NCBI RefSeq assembly: GCF_006442795.2
Contig: NZ_CP083957.1
Coordinates: 186,001-250,000, forward strand
Length of the DNA stretch: 64,000 nt
Origin: Mesorhizobium sp. B1-1-8
Lineage (GTDB): Bacteria > Pseudomonadota > Alphaproteobacteria > Rhizobiales > Rhizobiaceae
Direction of reading: 5' to 3'
Shown here: positions 27,279 to 36,758 of the stretch, one piece after another
Position numbering within the stretch: position 1 is the stretch's first letter
How the letters are laid out: each line of letters begins with the position of its first letter
Notes under the pieces: model-generated
Seen by the model: the letters and a program-made list of their open reading frames with translations, nothing else
What the model was told of the DNA's origin: nothing
Databases searched by the model: none
Translations under genes and position numbers: made by a program

Positions 27279-27706
27279 GTTGCCCTATGCTCTGCAATCT
27301 CCAAAGTGACCTTCGAAACTCAAAGTGCTAAATCGGCAGCATCGCAGAAGCGATAGCCATACTCAACATTCAGCAGACGGCCAATCTCACTCGCCAGCCG
27401 AATAGGAATTTCACCATTCAGTTTCGACAACCAGTGGCAAGACAGATTGCTGCAACTGCGACCTAGACCCGGCCTCAACTGGCGGGAGGATCATACTGCC
27501 GATTGACCCCGAGCAAGGGCTATCCTTGGGGATATGTGTGTGTTACCGCCCAGTTCACGGCACGCAAGCCGAGCCTCTGCGAAGAGATCGGCGGCCGTCG
27601 CCGGAGGCGAATTGCGGCCCGCGCCGGACGATGCGTGGGCGATCATGGATAAGCCGTCGAGGCAGATCAAGTTCCCACCGAGTCGCCGGCGCAAAGGAGA
27701 ACCGCC
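27279..27706. other. Intergenic with an unrecognised reverse-frame remnant
   Basis: A reverse frame at about 27328-27465 encodes WLSKLNGEIPIRLASEIGRL then NVEYGYRFCDAADLAL before a stop. It looks protein-like but has no start and is short; probably the end of a lost gene. Nothing else seen. Confidence 0.35.
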
Positions 27707-28165
27707 GTGAATCACATGATCATCGCTCGGGACCTGCCCCAGCGGAATAAAGGGCTATATCTTTTCGTGATTCAGACCAATGCCGCGGGCAGGGTGGACC
27801 TCCGTCGATTGCCGACTTGCTGGCAAATCGGACAGTCTGCGCTCGCACCGGCTGATAACCCCAAGCCCCCGCCCGTTTTCGACAGTTTCCTGCCCTATGC
27901 CACCGGCGGCTTCGCAGTCGGCCATGTCAAGGGATCCGCCGACCTCGGCGCATGCGGCTTTACCCCGACTTGCAGCTACAGTGACACAAGGTGGGGTTGG
28001 ACCGCTGGCGCCGGCGTCGAATGGGCCATGAACCAGAAGCTTTCCCTAAAGACCGAATATCTGCATGTGGACCTGGGCAAGCCAAACTTCGACTCGCTCG
28101 GCAACCCCTCGACCGACGCCATCAAGTTCGACACGGTCCGTGTCGGCCTCAATTATCATTTCTAG
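27707..28165 (+). pseudogene. Outer-membrane beta-barrel porin, C-terminal fragment
   Basis: The last ~95 residues (LPYATGGFAVGHVKGSADLG, DTRWGWTAGAGVEWAMN, LKTEYLHVDLG, FDTVRVGLNYHF) match the C-terminal half of the rhizobial/Brucella Omp25/Omp31-type 8-stranded barrel and end in the required aromatic Phe. The signal peptide and first strands are missing. The first 55 residues look unrelated, so translation from ATG 27707 would not give a functional porin. Confidence 0.78.
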
Positions 28166-28201
28166 TCCGAGCTAGCGTATGCGGCGGGCCTCATGGGCCT
28201 C

Positions 28202-28228
28202 CATGGCCGGCGTCACCCGCCGGCCATG
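28202..28228 (+). terminator. Hairpin terminator after the porin fragment
   Basis: Perfect 11-bp stem CATGGCCGGCG / CGCCGGCCATG with a TCACC loop, followed by TTTCGTC. It lies 37 bases past the porin stop codon. Confidence 0.7.
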
Positions 28229-29232
28229 TTTCGTCAGGCTCGGCGATCATGACCCTGGTGCGACCGGCCATACCCTCACTGCGATGCCTATTCCGGCCGG
28301 CGTCGATCTATCCGTCAAACTGCTTCCCGGAAATCCAGCAGTGCAGCAGATCTTTCCCGCCTGCGCATGACAGGTTAAGCCGGGCTTGACGTATTGCATC
28401 GCCCGCCGTTTCATCCCCTTCGGCGTCAAGCCCTAAATTCCAAAGAGCGAACGTATCGATCAGGCTAGGCTCCTGGCCTGTTCCGATATTCCGATCTCTT
28501 TCATAAGCGCGCAATTCCGTCGGTGGCTCGAGACAGAAAGTTCGAAGGGTTTCGGGAACCTCAGTCGAGGGCCAACTATAGAACCGTCTGTCGACCGCTT
28601 TGGGCCGCAATCAGACCGACAGCTTTCGTGATAATCGCGTCGACAAGCCGCCATTCAGCCTGACGACCCAGAGCCGATTTTCGTCGACCTATCTTGATAC
28701 TCAATAGTCGACATAATAACGAACACTGCCACGAAAGATCAACCTGCGGAAACGGGACGATTGACATTGCCGCCGTCGGTGTCGTGTCGCAGCACTGCCC
28801 TCAGTCGTTCCTTGTCCCGGGCTTTCGATCTCCCGCTCCGCGGCTTCGATGCCGTCCAAAGCCGCCAACGCAACGATCAGATTACCGTTGTCCAGGCCCT
28901 GTTCGAGCAGCATGGACCAGGTCGCCAAGCGGGGATGCTGGCGGGGCAGATTGGCATCCAAGTGTCTCGGCGTCAGTCCGCGAATGTATGATCCCGCCAG
29001 CCCCAACTGTCGGAACCGACATCCAGAATGGGGCGGTGTTCTTCATCGCCCCATTCCAGGCGGAGAACGCTCGTGTTCGCGGCAGTGTTCTGTTGTCGCC
29101 CGGTTAAAACTCGCCTACCGCTACTCTTCATGACCCAAGCTTCCCGTTGGCGGTCGGCGCCAATCAGCATCATTGACGAATGGCGCAGGCGCGCTACGTC
29201 TCGGTCTTGTTTGATCTCATTGCTTGCACCCA
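28229..29232. other. ~1 kb without a recognised gene
   Basis: Several reverse frames (28308-28610, 28701-29006, 28973-29233) are open but match nothing known and disagree with each other. The stretch 28690-28735 is AT-rich. It may hold decayed genes from before the acyltransferase arrived. Confidence 0.4.
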
Positions 29233-30264
29233 ATGACCGCCTCGCGAAGACTCAGCGCTCTTGACGGATTGCGAGGTCTGGCCGCCCTCGGCGTGGTTGC
29301 CTACCACTACGTCGACAGGCCCGCCTACTATGGCCTGCTTGGCGTCGAGTTGTTCTTTGTGATCAGCGGGTTCGTGATCCTTATGACGCTCGAGCGAGTG
29401 AAATCGTTGACCGAATTTGTCATCGGTCGTGCGGCCCGTTTGTATCCTGCATATTGGCTTTCAATCGGCGTAGCCGGCCTTTTCCTATGGGTGACTGATC
29501 AAACCACCGGTCGAACCATCCTGATCAATGCCACGATGCTGCAGGCCTTTCTTTACGCGCCTAACATTGTTAGTCCATATTGGAGCTTAGCGTATGAACT
29601 CGTGTTCTACGCTACCATGGCGGTGATTTTCAAAGTCAGCCGACTCCATAATATAGACGCTATATCGATTGCCTGGCTAACGCTTATGATTCTGCTTAGA
29701 GGCGCAATCCTGCTAAGCGGCCACGGGTGGGGCTTCTACAATGACTGGCTGGTGCAGTCGCTACTAATGCCGCAGTTCGGGCACCTGTTTATCGCTGGCA
29801 TGATGCTCTACCGCATCCGCACCGGCCGAGCGACGAAATTGACTTGCGTTGCGCTTATCCTAGCGGTTTTTTATTCGCTTTTTGGGCGCCCGGATTGGGC
29901 GCACATCAGTCCGACTCTCTACTTCTTGGTCAATGCAGCATTCATCACTGCCGTTTGGGCTGCTTCGTCGGATCGAGCATCACTTCTCGCGACCCCATTG
30001 CTGGTTGGCGTAGGGGTTTGCTCTTATTCGCTCTACCTATTGCACCTGCCGGTGAAGCTGGTTTTGAGCCATCTGTTCGGTCAACTTAGCGGACAGCCTT
30101 GGTTCGTGATCGCGGTCCTTTTCCCGGCTGCGATCGGCACGGCCGTCGTTTCGCGGAGGTACATTGAGCAACCAGTTCAGTTGTGGGCCAGGAAGCTGAT
30201 CACGCCGGCTTGGATGATGGACGAGCGAAGACCTAGCATCACGCCGACCACCGGCGGCCGCTAG
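29233..30264 (+). CDS. Acyltransferase 3 family protein (OafA-like sugar O-acetylase)
   Basis: Multi-pass inner-membrane enzyme that transfers acyl groups to surface polysaccharides. 343 aa from ATG 29233; the TTG at 29224 is less likely. It starts with the family motif LSALDGLRGLAALGVVAYHY and includes FFVISGFVI, RAARLYPAYW and about ten membrane segments. Lower GC and more A/T-ending codons than its neighbours suggest transfer. Likely modifies the O-antigen or capsule made by the adjacent island. Confidence 0.9.
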   Translation: MTASRRLSALDGLRGLAALGVVAYHYVDRPAYYGLLGVELFFVISGFVILMTLERVKSLTEFVIGRAARLYPAYWLSIGVAGLFLWVTDQTTGRTILINATMLQAFLYAPNIVSPYWSLAYELVFYATMAVIFKVSRLHNIDAISIAWLTLMILLRGAILLSGHGWGFYNDWLVQSLLMPQFGHLFIAGMMLYRIRTGRATKLTCVALILAVFYSLFGRPDWAHISPTLYFLVNAAFITAVWAASSDRASLLATPLLVGVGVCSYSLYLLHLPVKLVLSHLFGQLSGQPWFVIAVLFPAAIGTAVVSRRYIEQPVQLWARKLITPAWMMDERRPSITPTTGGR

Positions 30265-30351
30265 TCCTCCGGGCGCCGCGCTATTTGGGGCGGACATTCC
30301 ATTCATGACTCGTGCTGCAAGGTAGATTCCTCCGCCCCCGCTGAATGCGGA

Positions 30352-30665
30352 TCACAGGTTGGCATGGACTATGATCGAATTGCGCTCCATGAGACGAGCG
30401 GCAAGGACGCGGTGCTCGAAAGGTATCGTGGCCTCCGCTTGCCTCTTCAAGAGAAGCTCCGTGTCGCCGCTCCGATCAAGTGCGCGATGGCGGCGATACC
30501 CTAGGCCACGAACTGCATCCAGTCGAGATCGTCGAGGGAAAGCAGCGAAATGTCGCCTGGGATCGCAAAACTTCAGTGCTGAAGTCGCCTCAAGAACGCC
30601 TGTCGCCATGACACCGTCGGCGGTAAAAGTAGCGGACGGTGCATTGCGCAAAGCGGCCATAAACG
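30352..30665 (-). pseudogene. LacI-family regulator, C-terminal remnant
   Basis: Reverse-strand frames encode PSATFTADGVMATGVLEATS, then (shifted) AIPGDISLLSLDDLDWMQFV, then (shifted back) ELLLKRQAEATIPFEHRV and LAARLMERNS. These are the effector-domain signature and C-terminus of a LacI-type repressor. The HTH and most of the domain are absent, and two frameshifts are present. Confidence 0.75.
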
Positions 30666-31011
30666 ACGGCCGCTTGCAGGATGCAGACGTGGTCAGGGCA
30701 ATGACCGGGATGCTGAAGGGTTTCGGGTGCCGTCAGGTGTACGAAAGTCTCTCATGCAGGAACCCGCGGGCCGCAGACGATTGCCTATGGGAATTTGTGT
30801 CTCGGGGTGTGCCAGCGCCTGTCGCGAACAGCCGCGCAGGGTGCGGTGGGCGTGTCGAGGAAGCGGCCTCCAGGCGGGGTCGCAGAGCCGGTCGACGTGA
30901 TTCCGACGGGATTGGTGTGCATGATGACCGGCGCCACGGCAACGTACAGATAACATCCCGTTGACCGGCGCCGGCGTGGCGTGGTCGTAAGAGCAACTTG
31001 GCTATGCCGGG
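30666..31011. other. Intergenic debris
   Basis: About 350 bases between the LacI remnant and the IS91 end. Frames on both strands are open but not recognisable. Confidence 0.4.
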
Positions 31012-32037
31012 TCATGGGGCGTTCTCCCGGTTCGGCGCTCTTGAGGCAGGCGGCGCACGAGGCTGGCACCACCGTTCGAACCTCTCGATGACGACCATGC
31101 GTCCGCCGCAGCAAGGGCAAGGCGGGCGGACGTCAGCCGGTTCTTCCGGAGTGTCGTCTTCGGGCGGCGGAGCGACGCTCAGCAGGGCCCGAGCGAGTGC
31201 GAGGCTATCCTTGCGGGCGGAGCCGGCGAGCAGGCCGTAGTGACGGATGCGGTGGAACCCACGCGGCAGGAAGCGGCGGATGAACTCGTCGGCGGCAAGC
31301 GTCATGGCGCGCTGGCGCTCGACACCATCGCGGCGATAATCTTTGTAGCGGAAGGTGACTCCAGCCTCGTCGAAGGCGATGAGGCGGCGGTTCGAGATCG
31401 CGACCCGGTGGGTATAGCGCGACAAATAGGCGAGCACCGCCCCCGGCCCGGCGAACGGTGGCTTGGCATAGACCACCCAGCGCTTGCTACGGACAGGCTT
31501 CAGATGACGCAGGAAGGCCCGACGGTCGGCCAGGTGCGCCGCCGATCCGAAGAAGGCGAGCCGACCGGCGTCGTGCAGCGCGACCAGCCGGATCAGGAAC
31601 AGACGGCGGAACAGCTTGCCCAGTACTCTAACTGGGAGAAGGAAGGCCGGGCGCGACGATATCCAGCGTGACCCGTCCGGCGCAACGCCGCCGCCCGGCA
31701 CGATCATGTGGACGTGCGGATGGTGGGTCATTGCCGAGCCCCATGTGTGGAGCACGGCGGTGATGCCGATGCGCGCGCCGAGGTGCTTGGGATCAGCCGC
31801 GATCGTCAGCATCGTCTCCGATGCCGCCTTGAACAGCAGGTCATAGACCGGCGCCTTGTTGTGGAACGCGATGACGGCGGCCGCGGCGGGCAGCGTGAAC
31901 ACGACGTGGAAGTAGCCGACCTTGGGAGCTTGTGGGGCGTGGACAAATCTCGTTACGACGATCGATCTGACCAGTGGCGAAGCGGACAACTGCCGCCCTA
32001 AAAACGGGCGACGACGGACTGCCGCGACTGATGACAA
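31012..32037 (-). mobile_element. IS91-family transposase, N-terminally truncated
   Basis: HUH/Y2 rolling-circle transposase. Present are GYFHVVFTLPA, the HUH metal motif in HPHVHMIVPGGG, the tyrosine motif in LAYLSRYTHRVAISNRRLIA, and a C-terminal region with CPCCGGRMVVIERF. The N-terminal zinc-finger domain is missing: before residue ~40 the frame encodes unrelated sequence. Probably inactive. It separates the acyltransferase from the GT2 gene and may have captured or joined the flanking island. Confidence 0.85.
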
Positions 32038-32230
32038 ACCGCTCAGCGGCAGGTAAGATCATTCACGAGGGGTCTCGTCTCCGGGAAATGGTGCTGATCG
32101 GCTTAAGCAAGCAAATCTCCGTCCAACGGCTTGCATAAACGCTGTGTAGGAGGAGCAACAAGCGGGCGATGGTTTCATGAGTCAGACGATTTCCTGACAC
32201 GCATCAGCCGTTCACGGTAGCACCGCAACA

Positions 32231-33721
32231 ATGCCGCAAGTTTCGATCATAATACCCGTTCACAATCAGCCCCTTTTGGTTCTCGAGGCTGTGGACTCGC
32301 TTAGGGTCCAATCCATCGGCGACTGGGAAGCCATTCTCGTCGATGATGGTTCAACCGACGAGACCCCAATGGTCCTCCAGAAACTCGCAGCCCAAGACGC
32401 CAGGATCTCGCTCCTGGTGCAGACGAACAAAGGGGCGGCGGCTGCCAGGAATTTGGGCGCGGCAAACGCAAAGGCGGACTGGCTGCTCTTTCTGGACAGC
32501 GACGACTGGCTTGCCCCTCGGGCGGTCGAATCTCTCATTTGCGCGGCCGGCGAGAACATTGATCTGGTGCACGCCCTAGGCCTCCGTGTTTGCGGGCCAA
32601 ACAGCCAAAGTCGTTCCCAGGTGCAGCTTCCTCCAAAGGATGATTTGTTCCACCGTCTAACGTGGACAGCAACTTTTATGGTGCATGCGTGCCTTCTGAG
32701 GAGATCGACCTTTCAGGAACTCGGGGGATTTGATGAAACATTGATGGGCTGCGCAGATTGGGACCTGTGGCAGCGAGTCGTGAGGTCAGGCGCCCGTTAC
32801 GCAGGCGTTGATGAGATAGTGGCTTTCTATCGTCAGACCGAATCCTCGCTCAGCACCAACTATGGGCAGGAGCTTAGAGATGGTCTTGTCGTAATCGACC
32901 GCGGCCACGGTCGCGACCCTCGAGTTGTCCGACCGTATCCGGCCTATGCCGAAGGCGCTCAACGCTCGGCGTTTTCTCCTGCAGCATATCGATTTGCCAC
33001 TTGGTTGGGCGGGCTAGCGATAGCTAGAAATCATCCCATCGAAGGCATCCTTCGCGGGATTCAGTCCATTCCAGCGGAACGCTTATCGGCCGGCGATATC
33101 GCAGCGACACTGCTCGACGCTATTCCCATTGGACTAGGCGACTTCAGGCCCGACTGGGAAGCATGCTGGCCTACCTTAAGACCCCAACTTTCAAAATTCC
33201 TAGAGAAGCTTGGCGACACAACGAGGTCCGGACAGGATTTCGTCCGCGAGACACTGCTTGCGACAGAGCGTCTTGCCGCAATCGCAAATGCTTCGGACGA
33301 CGGGGCGTGCGTTGGCGCCATGGCATCAAGGGTCGTACGAATTCCCGGGTCTATTCCACACCTCGATCTTGGCCCCAACGTCACTTCGTTCATCGCCGTC
33401 GTTCGCACGGACAGGACTGAACTCGGACAATTGGAGGCTGTGGTTGATCCAACCTTCTCTGGCGGAAAGGTTCGGGAGATTGTGGTCGAGCATTATCCGA
33501 GAGCGGTTTTCTCGGCCTATTTTAAACGGTTCCCCGCCTCTCTGATCTTTGGAATGATTATTCACGTCACTGATTGGAAGAATTTATTGCTGTCGCTGGC
33601 GAACTTTGTGGGGAGCGGCTCGATCGCGCCATCGCTAAGAAGACAAATCGCTCAGGCTTTGTTGGCTCAGTCTTTCGTGCTTCCGGTTCTCGATACCACT
33701 TTGATCCAGCGCAATACATAG
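32231..33721 (+). CDS. Glycosyltransferase family 2 with long C-terminal region
   Basis: 496 aa. The N-terminal GT-A domain has VSIIPVHNQ-like beta-strand 1, the DDGSTDE nucleotide-binding motif and LFLDSDDW (the DxD metal site), then FDETLMGCADWDLWQRV, the family's ED-like acceptor motif. The last ~220 residues match no domain I recognise. Expected to transfer a sugar during surface polysaccharide synthesis in the cytoplasm. Confidence 0.92.
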   Translation: MPQVSIIIPVHNQPLLVLEAVDSLRVQSIGDWEAILVDDGSTDETPMVLQKLAAQDARISLLVQTNKGAAAARNLGAANAKADWLLFLDSDDWLAPRAVESLICAAGENIDLVHALGLRVCGPNSQSRSQVQLPPKDDLFHRLTWTATFMVHACLLRRSTFQELGGFDETLMGCADWDLWQRVVRSGARYAGVDEIVAFYRQTESSLSTNYGQELRDGLVVIDRGHGRDPRVVRPYPAYAEGAQRSAFSPAAYRFATWLGGLAIARNHPIEGILRGIQSIPAERLSAGDIAATLLDAIPIGLGDFRPDWEACWPTLRPQLSKFLEKLGDTTRSGQDFVRETLLATERLAAIANASDDGACVGAMASRVVRIPGSIPHLDLGPNVTSFIAVVRTDRTELGQLEAVVDPTFSGGKVREIVVEHYPRAVFSAYFKRFPASLIFGMIIHVTDWKNLLLSLANFVGSGSIAPSLRRQIAQALLAQSFVLPVLDTTLIQRNT

Positions 33722-33776
33722 AACCGATCGCGAACTGAGAGGGTGCGCTGATTGCGGTAGCTTTTCTGCCTGTTGG

Positions 33777-34772
33777 TCAATCGAACCCGACTTGCTCGTC
33801 AAGGTTCCCGTTTCTCATCATTAGCCGTGGCAGCGCAAAAACAGAGTCAGTGTCGTCAATGGATTTGGGAAACGCCGAAAGCGCACAGTCCAATCCAGCT
33901 TCTTTCGCGCATTCGACGGTCTCGTTAGAGTAGTCACCATAGGGATATGCGAAACTCACGCAGGGGCGCCCCGACAGTTCCTCACATGTCTGCTTGCTTT
34001 GCCGTATTTCTCGCAGTTGAACCTCGCGATCCCACATCGGAAGTGACAGATGGCTTTCCGTATGGCCTGATATGTCCAGCCCCGCCCTCGCTGAGTGTGT
34101 TCGAGCTTCATCAAAGGTCATAGGTCGGTGGCTGGCCCGAGGCTTCAAATCGCTGCCGACTTGACACGCCAGCGAATTGATCGCGTCGTACTGAACCTCC
34201 AGTGGCACCTGCTTCAAAAATTCCCAGAGCTTAAGATACGCGGTTTCGCGGCGAGTTCGGGGCGGCTCTTGCATTGCTCGCCAGCCTCGGCCCAACTGAT
34301 TGTCGTCGGCGCACTCGCCGAGATCAATGTGGACTTCGCGATAATGGTCGACAACAACACGGGCGGGTCCTCCAGCCTTGCTATCGAAAACGACACGCTC
34401 GAGAGCGTCGCTCCAGAACTCATTCGCACGTCCGAGCATGGCTGTGGCCAGAAAGAAAGTGGCGGGAAGACCGAGGGTTTCCAACAGTGGCCCCGCGACC
34501 AAGGCATTGCACGCATAGCCGTCATCAAAGGTGATTGCCGCAGCGTTCCTGGGCAGGCTTCCCTCGACATGGCGCCGCACGAACTCGCGAAGAGGTAGGA
34601 CCCGTCGGGTCCTTGCTAGCGCTCGCATCTGCTGTTCAAAGTCTGTAGGAGAAACAGCCAGCTCCCAAGGGTCAATATCGGTCGCAGCGATACGGTGGTA
34701 CATCAAGATAACCGGCTTTGAAGGCTTGCTGCCCCACGCGCGGCGCAATCTTGTCCTCAGCCCCCAACCCAT
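33777..34772 (-). CDS. Polysaccharide deacetylase (NodB homology, CE4)
   Basis: 331 aa from ATG 34772 (MGWGLRTRLRRAWG), four bases after the methyltransferase stop. CE4 motifs: ITFDDGYACN (catalytic base and metal Asp), SGHTESHLSLP (the metal-binding H-x3-H), and FAYPYGDYS. Removes N-acetyl groups from a sugar polymer or lipid-linked sugar. The longer ATG at 34940 lies within the neighbour. It forms a two-gene minus-strand operon with the methyltransferase. Confidence 0.9.
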   Translation of the reverse strand: MGWGLRTRLRRAWGSKPSKPVILMYHRIAATDIDPWELAVSPTDFEQQMRALARTRRVLPLREFVRRHVEGSLPRNAAAITFDDGYACNALVAGPLLETLGLPATFFLATAMLGRANEFWSDALERVVFDSKAGGPARVVVDHYREVHIDLGECADDNQLGRGWRAMQEPPRTRRETAYLKLWEFLKQVPLEVQYDAINSLACQVGSDLKPRASHRPMTFDEARTHSARAGLDISGHTESHLSLPMWDREVQLREIRQSKQTCEELSGRPCVSFAYPYGDYSNETVECAKEAGLDCALSAFPKSIDDTDSVFALPRLMMRNGNLDEQVGFD

Positions 34773-34776
34773 TTCC

Positions 34777-35532
34777 TCAGTCCTTGGTAGCGCAAATCCC
34801 GATCGTGACGGGATAGTGACGATCCCGAGTATATAGCATTTCCGCGTTGAGCTCCTCCGCCGCGAGACCCTCCAAAAAGCATATCGCGGAAAAAACGTTG
34901 CCGTATGTGGCCACCTTTGTCCCCTCCGCGCCGAAGACATCCGAGAACATGCGGCGAGCCGATACCTCTGTCATCGACCAGTACCAGGTCTCATAATCTT
35001 GACCGTGATCGATTGGCGTAAGGCCCGGAACGGTTGCCAATACGGTTCCACCCCGTTTGAGAAGTCGGAACAATGCAGACACTGCAGCCTTCATATCGAA
35101 GATCATGTGCAAGGTCTGTGTGATGACGATGGCATCGAACGTATCACTCCATTCTCCTCCCAACTCAGTCAGGTCACCAATAATCGTCGCTCCTGTATTT
35201 TCTGGTCGCAAGTCAATGATGTCACGCCTAGTCGTTCTTTGATCGCCGAAGCGCGCCGTGTAGTCGTCGTTCACAACCTCAAGTGTTCTTCCATGTATCC
35301 TTGGTGCATGCTCCGAAAGAAACCTTTCAATGTAGATGCGATCAATGGGAGTGCCCCGATCGTATCCGTAGTTGCGGCTTATCGGATCCGTCCTTCCGAA
35401 ATCACCAAAGCGAAATTTTCCGACAACCGGCCGGCCTTGCCCTAGCGTTGGACTCAAGGCTCTGACTGCAAATTCGGGCAAGATGTTCCGAGCGAAAAGT
35501 CTCACCTTTGATCTAAGGTGGTTTTCATACAT
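34777..35532 (-). CDS. SAM-dependent methyltransferase of the polysaccharide island
   Basis: 251 aa from ATG 35532 (MYENHLRSKVRLFARN). Class I fold: motif I region RTLEVVNDDYTARFG, motif II-like GDLTELGGEWSDTFDAIVIT, and LKRGGTVLATVPG. Glycine loop I is unusual (EVVNDD instead of EVGxG), as in sugar/polysaccharide methyltransferases found next to glycosyltransferases. Target likely the growing glycan end. Confidence 0.82.
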   Translation of the reverse strand: MYENHLRSKVRLFARNILPEFAVRALSPTLGQGRPVVGKFRFGDFGRTDPISRNYGYDRGTPIDRIYIERFLSEHAPRIHGRTLEVVNDDYTARFGDQRTTRRDIIDLRPENTGATIIGDLTELGGEWSDTFDAIVITQTLHMIFDMKAAVSALFRLLKRGGTVLATVPGLTPIDHGQDYETWYWSMTEVSARRMFSDVFGAEGTKVATYGNVFSAICFLEGLAAEELNAEMLYTRDRHYPVTIGICATKD

Positions 35533-35768
35533 TTCGCGTCCTTTCGGGCTTCCCCCGGTATGCTCCAAGCCATAACTTGTCTACCATGTCAGGAAGGGAA
35601 TTTAGGCCGCCTCAGCCCTAAGGCGCAAGGTCTGGTCTGCGGCCGGCCCTTGCCAGGAAGTGGATTCGCGCCAACAAATCCGATCCGCTCTTGTCTGCCA
35701 AAATCGGAGTGGAAGGAATTCTAAAGCTTCTAGTAAAGGCTTTCTGATCGCCGGACGAAAGATGACGT

Positions 35769-36758
35769 GTGTTGAGAGAGAAAATTAAAATAAGTGTCGT
35801 TATTTGCACATACAATAATTCATCACTGCTTGATCGAACGCTCGAATGTCTATCATGCCAAAAAAACCCAGGTGTACCGTGGGAAGTTCTGGTTGTAGAC
35901 AACAATTGCACGGACGACACGCTGCTTGTCGCGAACCGGCATAAGACCTCAAACAAGATAGAACGCCTGAGAATCGTGAGTGAGGCTCGGCAGGGCTTAA
36001 CGCCTGCGCGCCAGCGAGGCGTCAATGAGACGGAGGGCGAATGGCTGGCTTTCGTTGATGATGACTGCCTCCTCGACCAAAGCTGGTTGATCAACGCAAT
36101 TTGTTTTGCGGATGCGCATCCCAGTTGCGGCGCCCTTGGCGGAATAGTCAGGCCGAAATGGGAGGGCGGAGCCGAGGCCCTTCCAGATTCTGTGGGTTGG
36201 GCCCTCGCATGCCAGGACCACGGGTCCACAGCATGCGAGATCTGGGGGTTGGTGGGAGCAGGAATTGTCCTGAGACGATCCGCACTCGAGCAGACGGGCT
36301 GGACCAAGAGGCCGCTCCTGGCCGATCGCATCGGCAACAAACTCGTCTCCGGGGGCGATACGGAGATCAGCCTGCGGCTTCTGGCATGCGGGTGGGAGGT
36401 CTGGTACACGCCTCAATGTGTGATCGACCACATCATACCCGCCCGGCGGACGTCACGAAGTTACCTCAAACGGCTATCTTTTGGACTGGGTATTTCACAG
36501 GTATTAGTCGACGCCCTGACTTTCGAGAACGGATTTTCTGCATGTCTGGCAAAGAGTGCGAAATCCGCGCTGCGCCAGACTGTAAGGGCCCTTAAGGATG
36601 TCATTCGCGACCGGATGAATGGTAGCGATCGACGGCCTTCGCTAATTGGCCTCCACTTCGCACTGGGCAATTGGGCCGGCATCGGCCGGCTCGCTTTCAG
36701 GCGTTCACTGGTCGGCGCAGTAACACGGTCGCTCTATGCCTCCATTTCAAACTCGTAG
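35769..36758 (+). CDS. Glycosyltransferase family 2
   Basis: 329 aa, start GTG 35769 or TTG 35772. GT-A motifs: SVVICTYNNSSLLDRTL, VDNNCTDDT, WLAFVDDDCLLD (DxD), and a later GGDTEISLRLLACGW acceptor motif. The first codons are AT-rich, unlike the window average, indicating foreign origin. It converges on wzt with a 25-base 3' overlap. Confidence 0.9.
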   Translation: MLREKIKISVVICTYNNSSLLDRTLECLSCQKNPGVPWEVLVVDNNCTDDTLLVANRHKTSNKIERLRIVSEARQGLTPARQRGVNETEGEWLAFVDDDCLLDQSWLINAICFADAHPSCGALGGIVRPKWEGGAEALPDSVGWALACQDHGSTACEIWGLVGAGIVLRRSALEQTGWTKRPLLADRIGNKLVSGGDTEISLRLLACGWEVWYTPQCVIDHIIPARRTSRSYLKRLSFGLGISQVLVDALTFENGFSACLAKSAKSALRQTVRALKDVIRDRMNGSDRRPSLIGLHFALGNWAGIGRLAFRRSLVGAVTRSLYASISNS

